This document shows positions 54,425-64,000 of a stretch of 64,000 bases of DNA, one piece after another. Within the stretch, counting starts at the first letter, position 1. Each line of letters starts with the position of its first letter. Both the position numbers and the translations under genes were made by a program. The stretch is from Trujillonella endophytica (GTDB taxonomy: Bacteria; Actinomycetota; Actinomycetes; Mycobacteriales; Geodermatophilaceae): positions 39,321-103,320 of the forward strand of contig NZ_FOEE01000015.1 of the NCBI RefSeq assembly GCF_900110555.1, written 5' to 3'. The notes under the pieces are model-generated. The model saw only the letters and a program-made list of their open reading frames with translations. It did not search any database and was not told the origin of the DNA.

Positions 54425-54475
54425 TTCTTTCTCCCGTGGGCGAGGGTCGTCGGTGCGGGCACGTAACCTCGCCGC

Positions 54476-56836
54476 GTGGCTCTGGCGCTCTACCGGAAGT
54501 ACCGCCCGGCGACCTTCGCCGAGGTGGTCGGGCAGGAGCACGTCACCGCCCCGCTGATGAACGCGGTCGACGGCGGGCGGATCAACCACGCCTACCTGTT
54601 CAGCGGCCCGCGCGGCTGCGGCAAGACGTCCTCGGCGCGGATCCTGGCCCGCTCGCTGAACTGCGCGCAGGGTCCGACGTCCACCCCGTGCGGGGTCTGC
54701 GAGTCCTGCGTCGCGCTGGCGCCCGACGGGCCCGGCTCGCTCGACGTCATGGAGATCGACGCGGCCAGCCACGGCGGTGTCGACGACGCGCGGGACCTGC
54801 GGGAACGGGCCTTCTTCGCGCCGGTCAGCAGCCGCTACAAGGTCTACATCGTCGACGAGGCGCACATGGTCACCACGCAGGGCTTCAACGCCCTGCTCAA
54901 GGTGGTCGAGGAGCCGCCGGAGTTCCTCGTCTTCGTGTTCGCCACCACCGAGCCGGAGAAGGTGCTGCCCACCATCCGCTCGCGCACGCACCACTACCCG
55001 TTCCGGCTGGTGCCGCCGTCCACGCTGCGGGGGCTGCTGGAGCGCACCTGCGCCGCCGAGGGGGTGACCGTCGAGCCCACGGTGTTCCCGCTGGTGGTCC
55101 GCGCCGGCGGCGGCTCGGTCCGCGACTCCCTGTCGATCCTCGACCAGTTGCTGGCCGGCGCCGGGCCCGAGGGCGTCACCTACGCCTCCGCGCTCGGGCT
55201 GCTCGGCGTCACCGACGACGCGCTGCTCGACGAGACGATCGACGCGCTGGCCGCCTCCGACGCCCCCGGGGTCTTCCGGGCCGTCGACCGCGTCGTCGAG
55301 GCCGGCCACGACCCACGCCGCTTCGCCACCGACCTGCTCGACCGGCTGCGCGACCTCATCGTGCTCGACGCGGTGCCCGACGCCGGCGGCAACGGGCTGC
55401 TCGACTGCCCGCCCGACCGGCTGGACCTGATGAGCTCGCAGGCCCGCGCGCTGGGCTCGGCGACGCTCTCCCGGATGGCGGACACGGTGCACGCCGGGTT
55501 GACCGAGATGCGGGGGACGACGGCGCCGCGGCTGCTGCTGGAGCTCGTCTGCGCCCGCATGCTGCTGCCGGGCACCGACGACGCCGCGGCGGCCACCCTC
55601 CAGCGCCTGGAGCGGCTCGAGCGCCGGATGTCGATCGCCGGGGAGCACGCAGGCCGGCCGGCCGCGGAGGCTCCGGCGCCGCAGTCCCCGGTCCGCGAGG
55701 CGCTGGTCCGCGAGGCGCCGGTCCGCGAGGCGCCGGTCCGGGCCCCCGAGGCCAGGCCCGACACCCGGGCCCCCGAGGTCCGGGCCCCCGAGGCGCCGGT
55801 GCGCGAGAGCCCTGCCGCCGCCCCGGCGCCCGCCGAGCGGCCCGCGGCGGCCGCGGCGGGATCGCGCCGCGAGTACGTGCGCCCGTCGCGGTCCGCGCCC
55901 GCCGCCGCCCCGGCGCCCGCGCCGGCCGCCCCGGCACCGGCCGCGACCGCCGACGACGACTGGCCCGAGACGACGCAGCCGGGCTCCGGCGCCGCGGCAT
56001 CCGGCTCCCCGGCCCGCGCCGCCGCTGCCGCGCCCGCCGCTCCTGTGCCCGCCGTCCCCGCCGCGCCGTCGACGCCGGAGCAGGAGCCGCCGCGGCCGCG
56101 CCCGACCACCGACGAGCCGGACATCCCGCTGCCGCCGGAGCCCACCGACGACGAGGACTGGCCGCACCCCGCCGAGCCGGCCGCGGCCGCGGCGGCCGCC
56201 GCGCGGGTGGTCGCCCCGCGCGACGCCGCCCCGCCCGACGCCGCCCCACCCCGGGCCGCCGCCGAGTCCGCGCCCGCACCGCGCGGCGGCGAGCCGACCC
56301 CGCTGGTCTCGGCGACCGCCGGCGAGGGACCGCCGGCCGCCGGCGACGGGGGCGGATCCGGCGGTGACCTCACCACCGCCGACGTCCGCCGGGTGTGGCC
56401 GGAGCTGCTCGCCGTGGTCCGCAAGCACAAGCGGACCACCGAGGCGCTGCTGAAGTCGGCGCAGGTGCACGACCTGACCGGCGGCACGCTGCACCTGGCG
56501 ATGACCTCGCCCGCGCTGGCCAAGATGCTCAGCGACGACCTGAACCAGGACATCATCCGCACCGCGCTGCAGGAGCTGCTCGGCGTGCGGTGGAAGGTGC
56601 AGGCGGTCGTGGAGGGTGCCGCCAAGGCGCCCGGCGGCGGCCGGGCCGGGCCCGCGGACCGCGAGGCCGCCCGCGAGGCCGAGCGCGTGGCCGAGGCCGC
56701 CGAGGCCACCGAGCTCATGGCCGAGCGCGCCGCCGAGACCACCAGCGACCGCCCGCCGGAGCCCGCCGTCGACCCCGAGCAGGCGGCGCTGTCGCTGCTG
56801 CGCGCCCAGCTCGGGGCCCGCCCGATCGACGAGTGA
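54476..56836 (+). CDS. dnaX: DNA polymerase III subunits gamma and tau
   Basis: 786 residues from GTG 54476. Clamp-loader AAA+ domain: [18 protein letters not shown], Walker [12 protein letters not shown] (Lys50), a zinc-binding CysX8CysX2CysX2Cys, Walker [11 protein letters not shown] and sensor 1 in [17 protein letters not shown]. After about 380 comes a very long Ala/Pro-rich linker (about 390-620) with direct repeats ([10 protein letters not shown]), then a conserved tau C-terminal domain ([20 protein letters not shown]). I see no obvious frameshift slippery site for a separate gamma form. Confidence 0.95.
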   Translation: MALALYRKYRPATFAEVVGQEHVTAPLMNAVDGGRINHAYLFSGPRGCGKTSSARILARSLNCAQGPTSTPCGVCESCVALAPDGPGSLDVMEIDAASHGGVDDARDLRERAFFAPVSSRYKVYIVDEAHMVTTQGFNALLKVVEEPPEFLVFVFATTEPEKVLPTIRSRTHHYPFRLVPPSTLRGLLERTCAAEGVTVEPTVFPLVVRAGGGSVRDSLSILDQLLAGAGPEGVTYASALGLLGVTDDALLDETIDALAASDAPGVFRAVDRVVEAGHDPRRFATDLLDRLRDLIVLDAVPDAGGNGLLDCPPDRLDLMSSQARALGSATLSRMADTVHAGLTEMRGTTAPRLLLELVCARMLLPGTDDAAAATLQRLERLERRMSIAGEHAGRPAAEAPAPQSPVREALVREAPVREAPVRAPEARPDTRAPEVRAPEAPVRESPAAAPAPAERPAAAAAGSRREYVRPSRSAPAAAPAPAPAAPAPAATADDDWPETTQPGSGAAASGSPARAAAAAPAAPVPAVPAAPSTPEQEPPRPRPTTDEPDIPLPPEPTDDEDWPHPAEPAAAAAAAARVVAPRDAAPPDAAPPRAAAESAPAPRGGEPTPLVSATAGEGPPAAGDGGGSGGDLTTADVRRVWPELLAVVRKHKRTTEALLKSAQVHDLTGGTLHLAMTSPALAKMLSDDLNQDIIRTALQELLGVRWKVQAVVEGAAKAPGGGRAGPADREAAREAERVAEAAEATELMAERAAETTSDRPPEPAVDPEQAALSLLRAQLGARPIDE

Positions 56837-56957
56837 GCGGCACGACGTCCCCCCGGGGCCACGTGGGCCCGTGCGGCCGCCCGCCGAGACGGGCCCGGCG
56901 CGCCGCAGCCAGGTGAGCCTGCCGCGGACGTCGTCCACCGGGCCTACGCTCGGGAGC

Positions 56958-57296
56958 ATGTCGTTCCCCGGAGGCGCCCCCGACCTGCAGCAGCTGATGC
57001 AGCAGGCGCAGCAGATGCAGCAGCAGTTGGTCGCCGCCCAGGAGCAGCTCGCGCGGGAGGAGGTCACCGGCTCGGCCGGGGGAGGCCTGGTCACCGCGAC
57101 GATGACCGGCGGCGGTGAGCTGACCGCGGTCACCATCGCGCCGGCCGCCGTCGACCCCGACGACCTGGAGACCCTGCAGGACCTGGTCGTCGCCGCCGTC
57201 CGCGATGCCGGCCGCGCCGCCAACGAGCTGGCCGCCAGCCGGATGGGCCCGCTCGCCGGGGGCCTCGGCGGCGGACTCGGGCTCCCCGGCGCCTGA
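56958..57296 (+). CDS. YbaB/EbfC nucleoid-associated protein
   Basis: 112 residues from ATG 56958. [20 protein letters not shown] is the typical N-terminal coiled helix, followed by [18 protein letters not shown] and [10 protein letters not shown]. Forms dimers that bind DNA. It lies between dnaX and recR, the conserved order. Confidence 0.93.
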   Translation: MSFPGGAPDLQQLMQQAQQMQQQLVAAQEQLAREEVTGSAGGGLVTATMTGGGELTAVTIAPAAVDPDDLETLQDLVVAAVRDAGRAANELAASRMGPLAGGLGGGLGLPGA

Positions 57297-57326
57297 GCCG
57301 ACCCGCCACCGGAACCGAGGAGCACC

Positions 57327-57926
57327 GTGTACGAGGGGGCCGTCCAGGACCTCATCGACGAGCTCGGCCGCCTGCCCGGCGTCGGGCCGAAGAGCGCGCA
57401 GCGCATCGCCTTCCACCTGCTCGCCGCCGAGTCCGCCGACGTGAGCCGGCTCGTGGCCGCGCTGCAGCGGGTCCAGGCCGAGGTGCGCTTCTGCGTGACC
57501 TGCTTCAACGTCGCCGAGGCCGAGCAGTGCCGGATCTGCCGCGACCCCCGGCGGACCGAGGACGTCATCTGCGTCGTCGAGGAGCCCAAGGACGTCGTGG
57601 CCATCGAGCGCACGCGGGAGTTCCGTGGCCGCTACCACGTCCTCGGCGGCGCGATCAGCCCCATCGAGGGCATCGGGCCCGACGACCTGAAGGTCAAGGA
57701 GCTCATGACCCGGCTGATGAACGGCCAGGTCACCGAGCTGATCATCGCGACGGACCCCAACCTCGAGGGCGAGGCGACCGCCGCCTACCTGGCCCGGCTG
57801 GTGGCGCCGATGGGGCTCGCCGTCTCGCGGCTGGCCAGCGGGCTGCCGGTGGGCGGTGACCTGGAGTACGCCGACGAGGTGACGCTCGGGCGGGCGTTCG
57901 AGGGGCGCCGACGGATCGACGCATGA
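57327..57926 (+). CDS. recR: Recombination mediator RecR
   Basis: 199 residues from GTG 57327. Hh[21 protein letters not shown], zinc finger Cys56, Cys59, Cys68, Cys71 ([18 protein letters not shown]) and a Toprim domain ([34 protein letters not shown]). It works with RecO/RecF to load RecA on gapped DNA. Confidence 0.96.
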   Translation: MYEGAVQDLIDELGRLPGVGPKSAQRIAFHLLAAESADVSRLVAALQRVQAEVRFCVTCFNVAEAEQCRICRDPRRTEDVICVVEEPKDVVAIERTREFRGRYHVLGGAISPIEGIGPDDLKVKELMTRLMNGQVTELIIATDPNLEGEATAAYLARLVAPMGLAVSRLASGLPVGGDLEYADEVTLGRAFEGRRRIDA

Positions 57927-58076
57927 CGGACCTCTCGCCCCCTCGCCACCCGCGAGCTCGCCGCGGGCCCTGCGAGCGGGCCGTCGGTCCGGTGCCGTCG
58001 CGCCATCGGTCCGGGTCGTCCAGCAACACGGTCGGATAACCGATGCGCACCTGATTCCCACGTGCTGGGACGAATG

Positions 58077-58094
58077 TGCTACTCATGAGTAGCA
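58077..58094. promoter_or_regulatory. Perfect 18-bp palindrome upstream of the peptide ABC operon
   Basis: TGCTACTCATGAGTAGCA is perfectly self-complementary and centred about 76 bp upstream of the solute-binding gene start, in a stretch that is visibly richer in A/T than its surroundings. It looks like an operator for a dimeric regulator. No regulator gene is adjacent, so the binding protein must be encoded elsewhere. Confidence 0.5.
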
Positions 58095-58161
58095 ACTGTT
58101 TCCGTGGCGTTCGCCCGCCGTCCCGACGCGCGAGCGGCCACATCTGAGAACGAGGTAGTGG

Positions 58162-59808
58162 ATGACCCCCCTGGGAAGCAGTGGCCGGCGCGTGCGCGCG
58201 ACCACGGCAGGCATCGCGGTGACGGCCCTGGCCCTGACCGCCTGCGGCGGCGGTGACGACGACAACGGGTCCGGCGGTTCGGGTGGCTCCGCCGACGCCC
58301 TGATCGTCGGCACGACCGACAAGATCACCACGATCGACCCGGCCGGCTCGTACGACAACGGCTCCTTCGCCGTGATGAACCAGGTCTACCCCTTCCTGCT
58401 CAACACCCCGCTGGGCAGCCCCGAGGTCGAGCCGGACATCGCCGAGTCGGCCGACTTCACGTCGCCGACCCAGTACACGGTGACCCTCAAGCCGGGCCTG
58501 ACCTTCGCCAACGGCAACGAGCTGACCGCCTCGGACGTCAAGTTCTCGTTCGACCGCCAGGTCGCCATCGCCGACGAGAACGGCCCGTCGTCGCTGCTGG
58601 CCAACCTCGAGAGCGTCGAGGCCCCCGACGACACCACCGTCGTCTTCAACCTCACCAACCCCGACGACCAGACCTTCCCGCAGGTGCTCTCCAGCCCGGT
58701 CGGTCCGATCGTCGACGAGGAGGTCTTCTCGGCCGACTCGCTGACCCCCGACGACGAGATCGTCGCCGGCAACGCCTTCGCCGGGCCGTACGTCATCACC
58801 AGCTACGAGATAAACGACCTGATCGCGTACGAGGCGAACCCCGACTACCAGGGGCTGCTGGGCGCGCCGAAGACCGACACCATCAACGTGCGGTACTACG
58901 CCGAGGCCTCGAACCTCAAGCTGGACATCGAGGAGGGCGCCGTCGACGTCGCCTACCGCAGCCTCTCGGCCACCGACGTCGAGGACCTGCGCGGCAACGA
59001 CGACGTCGAGGTCGTGGACGGTCCCGGCGGCGAGATCCGCTACATCGTCTTCAACTTCAACACCCAGCCCTACGGCGCGACGACCGCGGAGGCCGACCCG
59101 GCCAAGGCGCTCGCCGTCCGCCAGGCCATGGCGCACCTGATCGACCGCGAGGAGCTCGCGGAGCAGGTCTACAAGGGCACCTACACCCCGCTGTACTCCT
59201 ACGTGGCCGACGGTCTGACCGGCGCCACGGACTCGCTGCGCGGCCTCTACGGCGATGGCCAGGGCGGCCCGGACGCCGACGCGGCGGCCCAGGTCCTGGA
59301 GGCGGCCGGTGTCGAGACGCCGGTCCAGCTGTCGCTGCAGTACTCCAACGACCACTACGGCCCGTCGTCGGGTGACGAGTACGCGCTGATCAAGGACCAG
59401 CTGGAGTCCACGGGGCTGTTCACCGTGGATCTGCAGACCACGGAGTGGACCCAGTACTCCGAGCAGCGCACCGCCGACACCTACCCGGCCTACCAGCTGG
59501 GCTGGTTCCCGGACTACTCGGACGCCGACAACTACCTGGCGCCCTTCTTCCTCACGGAGAACTTCCTCAGCAACCACTACGACAACCAGCAGGTGAACGA
59601 CCTGATCCTGCAGCAGCTGAGCACGCCGGACGAGGCGGCGCGGACGGCCCTGATCGAGCAGATCCAGGACCTGGTCGCCGCCGACCTGTCGACGCTGCCC
59701 TACCTGCAGGGTGCGCAGATCGCCGTCGTCCGCACGGGCGTGACCGGCGCCGAGGACACCCTCGACGCGTCGTTCAAGTTCCGCTACGGGGCCCTCGAGC
59801 GGGCCTGA
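58162..59808 (+). CDS. Peptide/solute-binding lipoprotein (SBP family 5)
   Basis: 548 residues from ATG 58162. Lipobox Cys28 (ALTAC) followed by Gly/Asp-rich linker. Family 5 features: LIVGTTDKITTIDPAGSYDN, AESADFTSPTQYTVTLKPGL, and DRQVAIADENGPSSLLANL; ends with FKFRYGALERA. It delivers oligopeptides or another large solute to the permeases downstream. First gene of the operon. Confidence 0.9.
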   Translation: MTPLGSSGRRVRATTAGIAVTALALTACGGGDDDNGSGGSGGSADALIVGTTDKITTIDPAGSYDNGSFAVMNQVYPFLLNTPLGSPEVEPDIAESADFTSPTQYTVTLKPGLTFANGNELTASDVKFSFDRQVAIADENGPSSLLANLESVEAPDDTTVVFNLTNPDDQTFPQVLSSPVGPIVDEEVFSADSLTPDDEIVAGNAFAGPYVITSYEINDLIAYEANPDYQGLLGAPKTDTINVRYYAEASNLKLDIEEGAVDVAYRSLSATDVEDLRGNDDVEVVDGPGGEIRYIVFNFNTQPYGATTAEADPAKALAVRQAMAHLIDREELAEQVYKGTYTPLYSYVADGLTGATDSLRGLYGDGQGGPDADAAAQVLEAAGVETPVQLSLQYSNDHYGPSSGDEYALIKDQLESTGLFTVDLQTTEWTQYSEQRTADTYPAYQLGWFPDYSDADNYLAPFFLTENFLSNHYDNQQVNDLILQQLSTPDEAARTALIEQIQDLVAADLSTLPYLQGAQIAVVRTGVTGAEDTLDASFKFRYGALERA

Positions 59809-59827
59809 CGGCACCACAGCGGTACCC

Positions 59828-59864
59828 GGCCCCGGGTGATCCCTCACGGCGATCACCCGGGGCC
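59828..59864 (+). terminator. Intercistronic hairpin between binding protein and permease
   Basis: A perfect 14-bp stem, GGCCCCGGGTGATC (59828-59841) with its complement at 59851-59864, and a 9-nt loop; no T-tract. Such hairpins often stabilise the upstream mRNA and lower downstream expression, giving excess binding protein. Confidence 0.65.
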
Positions 59865-59909
59865 TCCCCATGTGCGGCCGGAGCCGCATCCGGAGGACGA
59901 GCAGGAGAC

Positions 59910-61016
59910 ATGAGCACCACTGCCACCGAGTTGACCGGCGAGCCGGCCGTCGTACCCGAGGCCGCTCCACCGTCCAGGCGGCGCCGCAGCGGCGGCGGGC
60001 TGGGCAGCTACATCGCGGTCCGGTTCCTGCTGATCTTCCCGACGATCTTCGTCCTGGTGACGACGGTGTTCTTCCTGATGCGCACCACCGGTGACCCGAT
60101 CACCGCGGCGCTCGGCGGCCGCCTCGGGCCCGAGGAGCTGGCCGAGCGGGTCGCGGCCGCCGGCTACGACCGGCCGCTGCTCACCCAGTACTGGGAGTAC
60201 CTGGGCCAGTTGGTGCGGCTGGACTTCGGCACCACGCTGTCGACCAACCAGCCGGTCACCGAGGTGCTCGTCGACTACGGCGCCGCCACGCTCGAGCTCG
60301 CGTTCTACGCGCTGATCGTGGCCTTCGCCGTCGGCATCCCGCTGGGCCGCTTCGCCGCCTACGCCCGCGACCGCTGGCCCGACGCCGTCCTGCGCGTCTT
60401 CGCGATCCTCTGCTACGCGACGCCGGTCTTCTTCGCCGGCATGCTGCTGAAGCTGGTGTTCAGCAGCGGGCTGGGCTGGCTGCCCTCCAACGGCCGCGCG
60501 TCCACGCGCAGCGAGATCATCATGCAGACCACCGTCGACAACCCGACGGGCATCTACCTGATCGACGCGTTCAAGACCGGCAACGGCGAGGTGGTCCGGG
60601 ACGTGCTCGAGCACGCGGTGCTCCCCGCGATCGCGCTCGGCCTGCTGACCGCCGGTGTCTTCCTCCGGCTGGTCCGCACCAACGTCATCGGCACGCTCGG
60701 CATGGGCTACGTCGAGGCCGCGCGCTCCCGCGGCGTCAGCGAGCGCCGGCTGCTGCGCAAGCACGCCTACCGCCCGGCGCTCATCCCGATCGTCACCGTC
60801 ATCGGCCTGCAGGTCGCCCTGCTGCTCGGCGGCGCCGTCCTCACCGAGACGACGTTCGAGTGGCGGGGCCTGGGCTTCCAGCTCTCGGAGTACCTGCAGG
60901 CCCGCGACTTCGTCGCCGTCCAGGGCCTGGTGGTGCTGCTGGCGGTCGTCGTCGCCGTCACCAACTTCGTCGTCGACGTCCTCGCCGCGCTCATCGACCC
61001 CCGGGTGAGGTACTGA
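59910..61016 (+). CDS. ABC permease, DppB/OppB type
   Basis: 368 residues from ATG 59910 with AGGAG upstream. N-terminal ~35 residues are basic and hydrophilic, then IAVRFLLIFPTIFVLVTTVF and the rest of a six-TM permease. The EAA loop GYVEAARSRGVSERRLLRKH contacts the ATPase. Forms the channel with the next protein. Confidence 0.9.
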   Translation: MSTTATELTGEPAVVPEAAPPSRRRRSGGGLGSYIAVRFLLIFPTIFVLVTTVFFLMRTTGDPITAALGGRLGPEELAERVAAAGYDRPLLTQYWEYLGQLVRLDFGTTLSTNQPVTEVLVDYGAATLELAFYALIVAFAVGIPLGRFAAYARDRWPDAVLRVFAILCYATPVFFAGMLLKLVFSSGLGWLPSNGRASTRSEIIMQTTVDNPTGIYLIDAFKTGNGEVVRDVLEHAVLPAIALGLLTAGVFLRLVRTNVIGTLGMGYVEAARSRGVSERRLLRKHAYRPALIPIVTVIGLQVALLLGGAVLTETTFEWRGLGFQLSEYLQARDFVAVQGLVVLLAVVVAVTNFVVDVLAALIDPRVRY

Positions 61017-62038
61017 TGGCCACCCCCGCCACCCCCGTCCGCCGCACGCGCGGGCTGCCCGTCGTCCGCCAGCTCAAGCAGGCCGTCGGCCTGCAGCGCG
61101 GCATGCTGATCGCGGGCCTGGTGCTGACCGGGATCTTCCTGCTGACCGCGGCGGTGGCCCCCCTGCTCGCGCCCTACGGGTACGACCAGCTGCGCGACGC
61201 CGACGGCCCGTTCGGGGCGCAGCAGTCCCCCTCGGGCGAGCACTGGCTCGGGACGACGGTCGGCGGGTACGACGTGCTCTCCCGCGTCATCTACGGCACG
61301 CGGACCGCGCTCGCCGTGATCGTCGTGGCCATCGTCCTGTCGCTGTTCATCGGCGTGCTGATCGGCCTGCTGTCGGGCTACTTCGGCGGCTGGCTGGACC
61401 GGGTGCTGGTCGTCGTCTGCGACGCGGTCTACGCCTTCCCGACGCTGCTGCTGGCGATCGTCATGGCGATCGTGATCAGCGGCGGCCAGTCCAGCCTGTG
61501 GGGCGGGATCTTCGCCGCGGCCATCTCGATCACCGTCATCTACATCCCGCAGTACTTCCGGGTCATCCGCGCCGAGACCGTGCGGATCAAGGCGGAGGCC
61601 TACGTGGAGTCGGCCAAGGTGATCGGCGCGAGCCACTGGCGGATCATGACCCGGCACGTGCTGCGCAACGCCACCCGCACGCTGCCGCTGATCTTCACGC
61701 TCAACGCCTCCGAGGCGATCCTCACGCTCGCCGGCCTGGGCTTCCTGGGCTTCGGCATCGAGCCGACCTCCGGCGCCGAGTGGGGCTTCGACCTGAACCG
61801 GGCGCTGTCGGACGTCACCAGCGGCATCTGGTGGACGTCGATCTTCCCGGGGGCGGCGATCGTGTGGGTGGTGCTCGGCCTGACGCTGGTGGGGGAGAGC
61901 CTGAACGACCTCGCCGACCCCCGGCTGCGCAGCCGGCGGGCCGCGGAGGCCGGCGAGACCGGCGAGGTGACGGTCGTGCCCGGCGGTCCGCTCGGTGCGG
62001 GTCCCGGTGGCCTGGCGGGGATCGAGGAGACGCGATGA
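61016..62038 (+). CDS. ABC permease, DppC/OppC type
   Basis: 340 residues from ATG 61016, overlapping the previous stop by 1 bp. HWLGTTVGGYDVLSRVIYGTRTA is the DppC signature and VESAKVIGASHWRIMTRHVL the coupling loop. Gly/Pro-rich C-terminal tail. Pairs with the DppB-type permease. Confidence 0.88.
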   Translation: MATPATPVRRTRGLPVVRQLKQAVGLQRGMLIAGLVLTGIFLLTAAVAPLLAPYGYDQLRDADGPFGAQQSPSGEHWLGTTVGGYDVLSRVIYGTRTALAVIVVAIVLSLFIGVLIGLLSGYFGGWLDRVLVVVCDAVYAFPTLLLAIVMAIVISGGQSSLWGGIFAAAISITVIYIPQYFRVIRAETVRIKAEAYVESAKVIGASHWRIMTRHVLRNATRTLPLIFTLNASEAILTLAGLGFLGFGIEPTSGAEWGFDLNRALSDVTSGIWWTSIFPGAAIVWVVLGLTLVGESLNDLADPRLRSRRAAEAGETGEVTVVPGGPLGAGPGGLAGIEETR

Positions 62039-63744
62039 GCGAGCAGTTCACGAAGCCGGCCACGACGGACCCGGTGGTGCGGATCGAGGACCTCTCGGTC
62101 ACCTTCGCCACCGACGCCGGCCGGGTGGTCGCCGTCCAGGACGTCTCGCTGCAGGTCGCCGCCGGCGAGGTGCTCGCCATCGTCGGTGAGAGCGGCAGCG
62201 GCAAGACCGTGACCGCGCGCAGCATCCTCGGGCTCCTGCCGGAGACCGCGACCACCCGCGGGGCCATCCTGCTGACCCGCAAGGACGGCAGCAGCAGCGC
62301 CGACGTCGTCACCGTGAAGCGGTCCGAGCTCGGCGAGGTGCGGGGCCGCGACGCGGCGATGGTCTTCCAGGAGCCCTCGACCGCGCTCAACCCGGTCTTC
62401 CCGGTGGGCTGGCAGATCATCGAGGGGCTGCGCGCGCACGGCCGCTACACCCGGGCCGAGGCGCGCGCCAAGGCCGTCGACGTGCTCCGGCGGGTCGGCA
62501 TCCCGGAGCCGGAGAAGCGGATCGACTCCTATCCGCACCAGTTCTCCGGCGGGCAGAAGCAGCGCATCGTCATCGCCCAGGCGCTCGTGCTCGACCCCGG
62601 CGTGATCATCGCCGACGAGCCGACGACGGCCCTCGACGTGACCGTCCAGGCCGAGATCCTCGACCTGCTGCGCCGCTGCCGGGACGAGTTCGGCACCGCG
62701 ATCGTGCTGATCACCCACAACATGGGCGTCGTCGCCGACCTGGCCGACCGGGTCGCCGTCATGTACCAGGGGCAGCTGGTCGAGCAGGCCGACGTCCGTA
62801 CCCTGTTCGCGAACCCGCGCGACGAGTACACCAAGCAGCTGCTGGGCTCCGTGCCGCGGCTGGGGCAGGGGGTCGCCCGCACCCGGGAGCGGGCGGCGGC
62901 CCGGCCGGCCGGCTGGACGACGGCGACCCCGGTCGTCGAGGCCCGCGACCTGCGGATCGTCTACCCCGGCCGGCTGCGCAAGCCCGACTTCACCGCCGTC
63001 GACGGCGTCAGCTTCGCCATCCGGCCCGGCGAGGTGCTCGGCCTGGTCGGGGAGAGCGGCAGCGGGAAGACGACGATCGGCCGGGCCATCGCCGGCCTGA
63101 CCAAGGTCACCGGCGGGTCGCTGTCGGTGCTGGGCACCGAGATGAACGGCGTCAAGGAGCGGCGCTTCCGCCCCGTGCGGGAGCGGATCGGCTTCGTGTT
63201 CCAGGACCCGGCGTCGAGCTTCAACCCCCTGCTGACCATCGCCCAGGCGGTCGCCGAGCCGCTGGTCGTGCACGGCCGGGCCAAGGACGCGCACGCCGCC
63301 CGCGGCCGGGTCGACGAGCTGCTCGAGGCGGTGCAGCTGCCCAGGTCCTTCGGGGACCGCTTCCCGCACGAGCTGTCGGGTGGCCAGCGGCAGCGGGCCA
63401 GCCTCGCCCGGGCGCTCGCGCTCGGCCCGGAGCTGCTCATCGCCGACGAGCCGACGTCCGCGCTCGACGTGTCGGTGCAGGCGCGGGTGCTCGAGCTGTT
63501 CGACGAGCTGCAGCGCGAGCTCGGCTTCGCGTGCCTGTTCATCAGCCACGACCTCGCCGTCGTCGACCTGCTGGCCGACCGGATCGCGGTGCTCTACCGC
63601 GGGCAACTGGTCGAGGAGGGCACGGGGGAGCAGGTGCTGGGCGCACCGCAGCACCCCTACACGCAGCGGCTGCTCGCCTCGCTGCCCGTGCCCGACCCCG
63701 ACGAGCAGGCCGCCCGCCGCGCGAGCTGGCACCAGCTGGCCTGA
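62035..63744 (+). CDS. Fused double ABC ATPase (DppD-DppF type)
   Basis: 569 residues from ATG 62035 with a 4-bp overlap. NBD1: Walker A GESGSGKTVTARS, signature FSGGQKQRIVIAQAL, Walker B GVIIADEPTTALDV. NBD2 from about 300: GESGSGKTTIGRAI, LSGGQRQRASLARAL, LLIADEPTSALDV. The oligopeptide-ABC C-terminal extension (PYTQRLLASLPVP) ends each half. Both ATP sites look intact, so one polypeptide powers the transporter. Confidence 0.92.
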   Translation: MSEQFTKPATTDPVVRIEDLSVTFATDAGRVVAVQDVSLQVAAGEVLAIVGESGSGKTVTARSILGLLPETATTRGAILLTRKDGSSSADVVTVKRSELGEVRGRDAAMVFQEPSTALNPVFPVGWQIIEGLRAHGRYTRAEARAKAVDVLRRVGIPEPEKRIDSYPHQFSGGQKQRIVIAQALVLDPGVIIADEPTTALDVTVQAEILDLLRRCRDEFGTAIVLITHNMGVVADLADRVAVMYQGQLVEQADVRTLFANPRDEYTKQLLGSVPRLGQGVARTRERAAARPAGWTTATPVVEARDLRIVYPGRLRKPDFTAVDGVSFAIRPGEVLGLVGESGSGKTTIGRAIAGLTKVTGGSLSVLGTEMNGVKERRFRPVRERIGFVFQDPASSFNPLLTIAQAVAEPLVVHGRAKDAHAARGRVDELLEAVQLPRSFGDRFPHELSGGQRQRASLARALALGPELLIADEPTSALDVSVQARVLELFDELQRELGFACLFISHDLAVVDLLADRIAVLYRGQLVEEGTGEQVLGAPQHPYTQRLLASLPVPDPDEQAARRASWHQLA

Positions 63745-63773
63745 GCGGAGTGCGCGAGCGCAGGTTTCCTGCG

Positions 63774-64000
63774 TGTTGAGTCCGAGGACATCTGTCAGTC
63801 CTGAAGTCTCATGACATGTGTCGCTTGATCATCACAACGCCGATGAGGTGGTGTGGGGAAGCGAGCGCCAGTCATGAAGCTGCTGGATGCGACGTTGCAG
63901 GTCGGCGTGCCGATCGAGAACGTCGCGGAGTGGTGCCGGGTCAACGGGGTCGAGCCGCGGACGTTCTACCGGCATCGGGCGCGGGTGGCCGCCGAGGGCG
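63774..64000 (+). mobile_element. Left end of an IS481-like insertion sequence (cut by window edge)
   Basis: The terminal sequence beginning TGTTGAGTCCGAGGACATCTGTC and the near-repeat GACATGTGTC (63813-63822) look like IS481-family inverted-repeat ends, and a transposase-like frame follows. The element begins about 30 bp after the ABC operon. Its right end and any target duplication are outside the window. Confidence 0.6.
63853..64000 (+). CDS. IS481-like transposase, N-terminus (partial)
   Basis: 49 residues are visible from GTG 63853 (MGKRAPVMKLLDATLQVG; an inner ATG at 63874 is possible). PIENVAEWCRVNGVEPRTFYRH looks like the helix-turn-helix that precedes the DDE domain. The frame runs off the window. 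Family call rests on this short piece and the adjacent ends. Confidence 0.6.
   Translation, partial: MGKRAPVMKLLDATLQVGVPIENVAEWCRVNGVEPRTFYRHRARVAAEG

Noticed and set aside
54476..56836. Programmed frameshift producing a separate gamma subunit
   Set aside because: No A-rich slippery heptamer was seen in this GC-rich gene.

Overview
The window is high-GC DNA (roughly 70% or more by eye) with many GTG starts, short operon overlaps and an actinobacterial gene order: SRP RNA, dnaX, ebfC and recR in a row, and tyrA near a tRNA-adenosine-deaminase-associated gene and tadA. This points to an Actinomycetota chromosome. A Geodermatophilaceae-type organism is my best guess, but that family assignment is not proven from sequence alone. 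There are no rRNA genes, CRISPR arrays or phage genes. A transposase gene enters at the right edge.

Left part (1-13.1 kb): a surface-polysaccharide locus. It holds a Wzz-like chain-length protein, a Wzy-like polymerase, an OafA-type acyltransferase, a flippase, two glycosyltransferases and, downstream, a very short sugar-phosphate transferase. Three paralogous membrane-anchored GH26-like glycoside hydrolases are interleaved with these genes. From 10.3 to 29.2 kb come a PHP-domain protein, a DoxX-like protein, low-complexity secreted proteins, a DUF6318-type lipoprotein, a PAP2/lipid-kinase fusion, a CGNR regulator divergent from an MFS exporter across a clear palindrome, two tRNAs, an MMPL transporter, a GT2-GtrA protein, an aldehyde dehydrogenase, a lactate-oxidase-family flavoenzyme and a MarR regulator.

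Centre (29.2-40 kb): the most striking region. Six tightly packed genes carry all four enzymatic steps from sedoheptulose 7-phosphate to ADP-D-glycero-beta-D-manno-heptose, compressed into two fusion proteins (GT2-GmhB and GmhA-HldE). They sit with two GT9 heptosyltransferase-like and two GT4 enzymes. A related DNA repeat lies upstream of the block and as a 20-21 bp hairpin inside its 3' part. No HldD epimerase is present. A UDP-glucuronate-decarboxylase-like gene and a VWA/solute-binding fusion follow. This looks like a heptose-containing surface glycan system in a Gram-positive lineage.

Right part (40-64 kb): a complete branched-chain amino-acid type ABC operon (livK-like, M, H, F, G) divergent from a PucR regulator; DUF2630, tyrA, an O-methyltransferase, a tadA module and tRNA-Ser(CGA); a Ser/Thr protein kinase; tRNA-Ser(GGA); an EamA transporter; SRP RNA, dnaX, ebfC, recR; and an oligopeptide-type ABC operon with a fused double ATPase, followed within about 30 bp by the left end of an IS481-like element.
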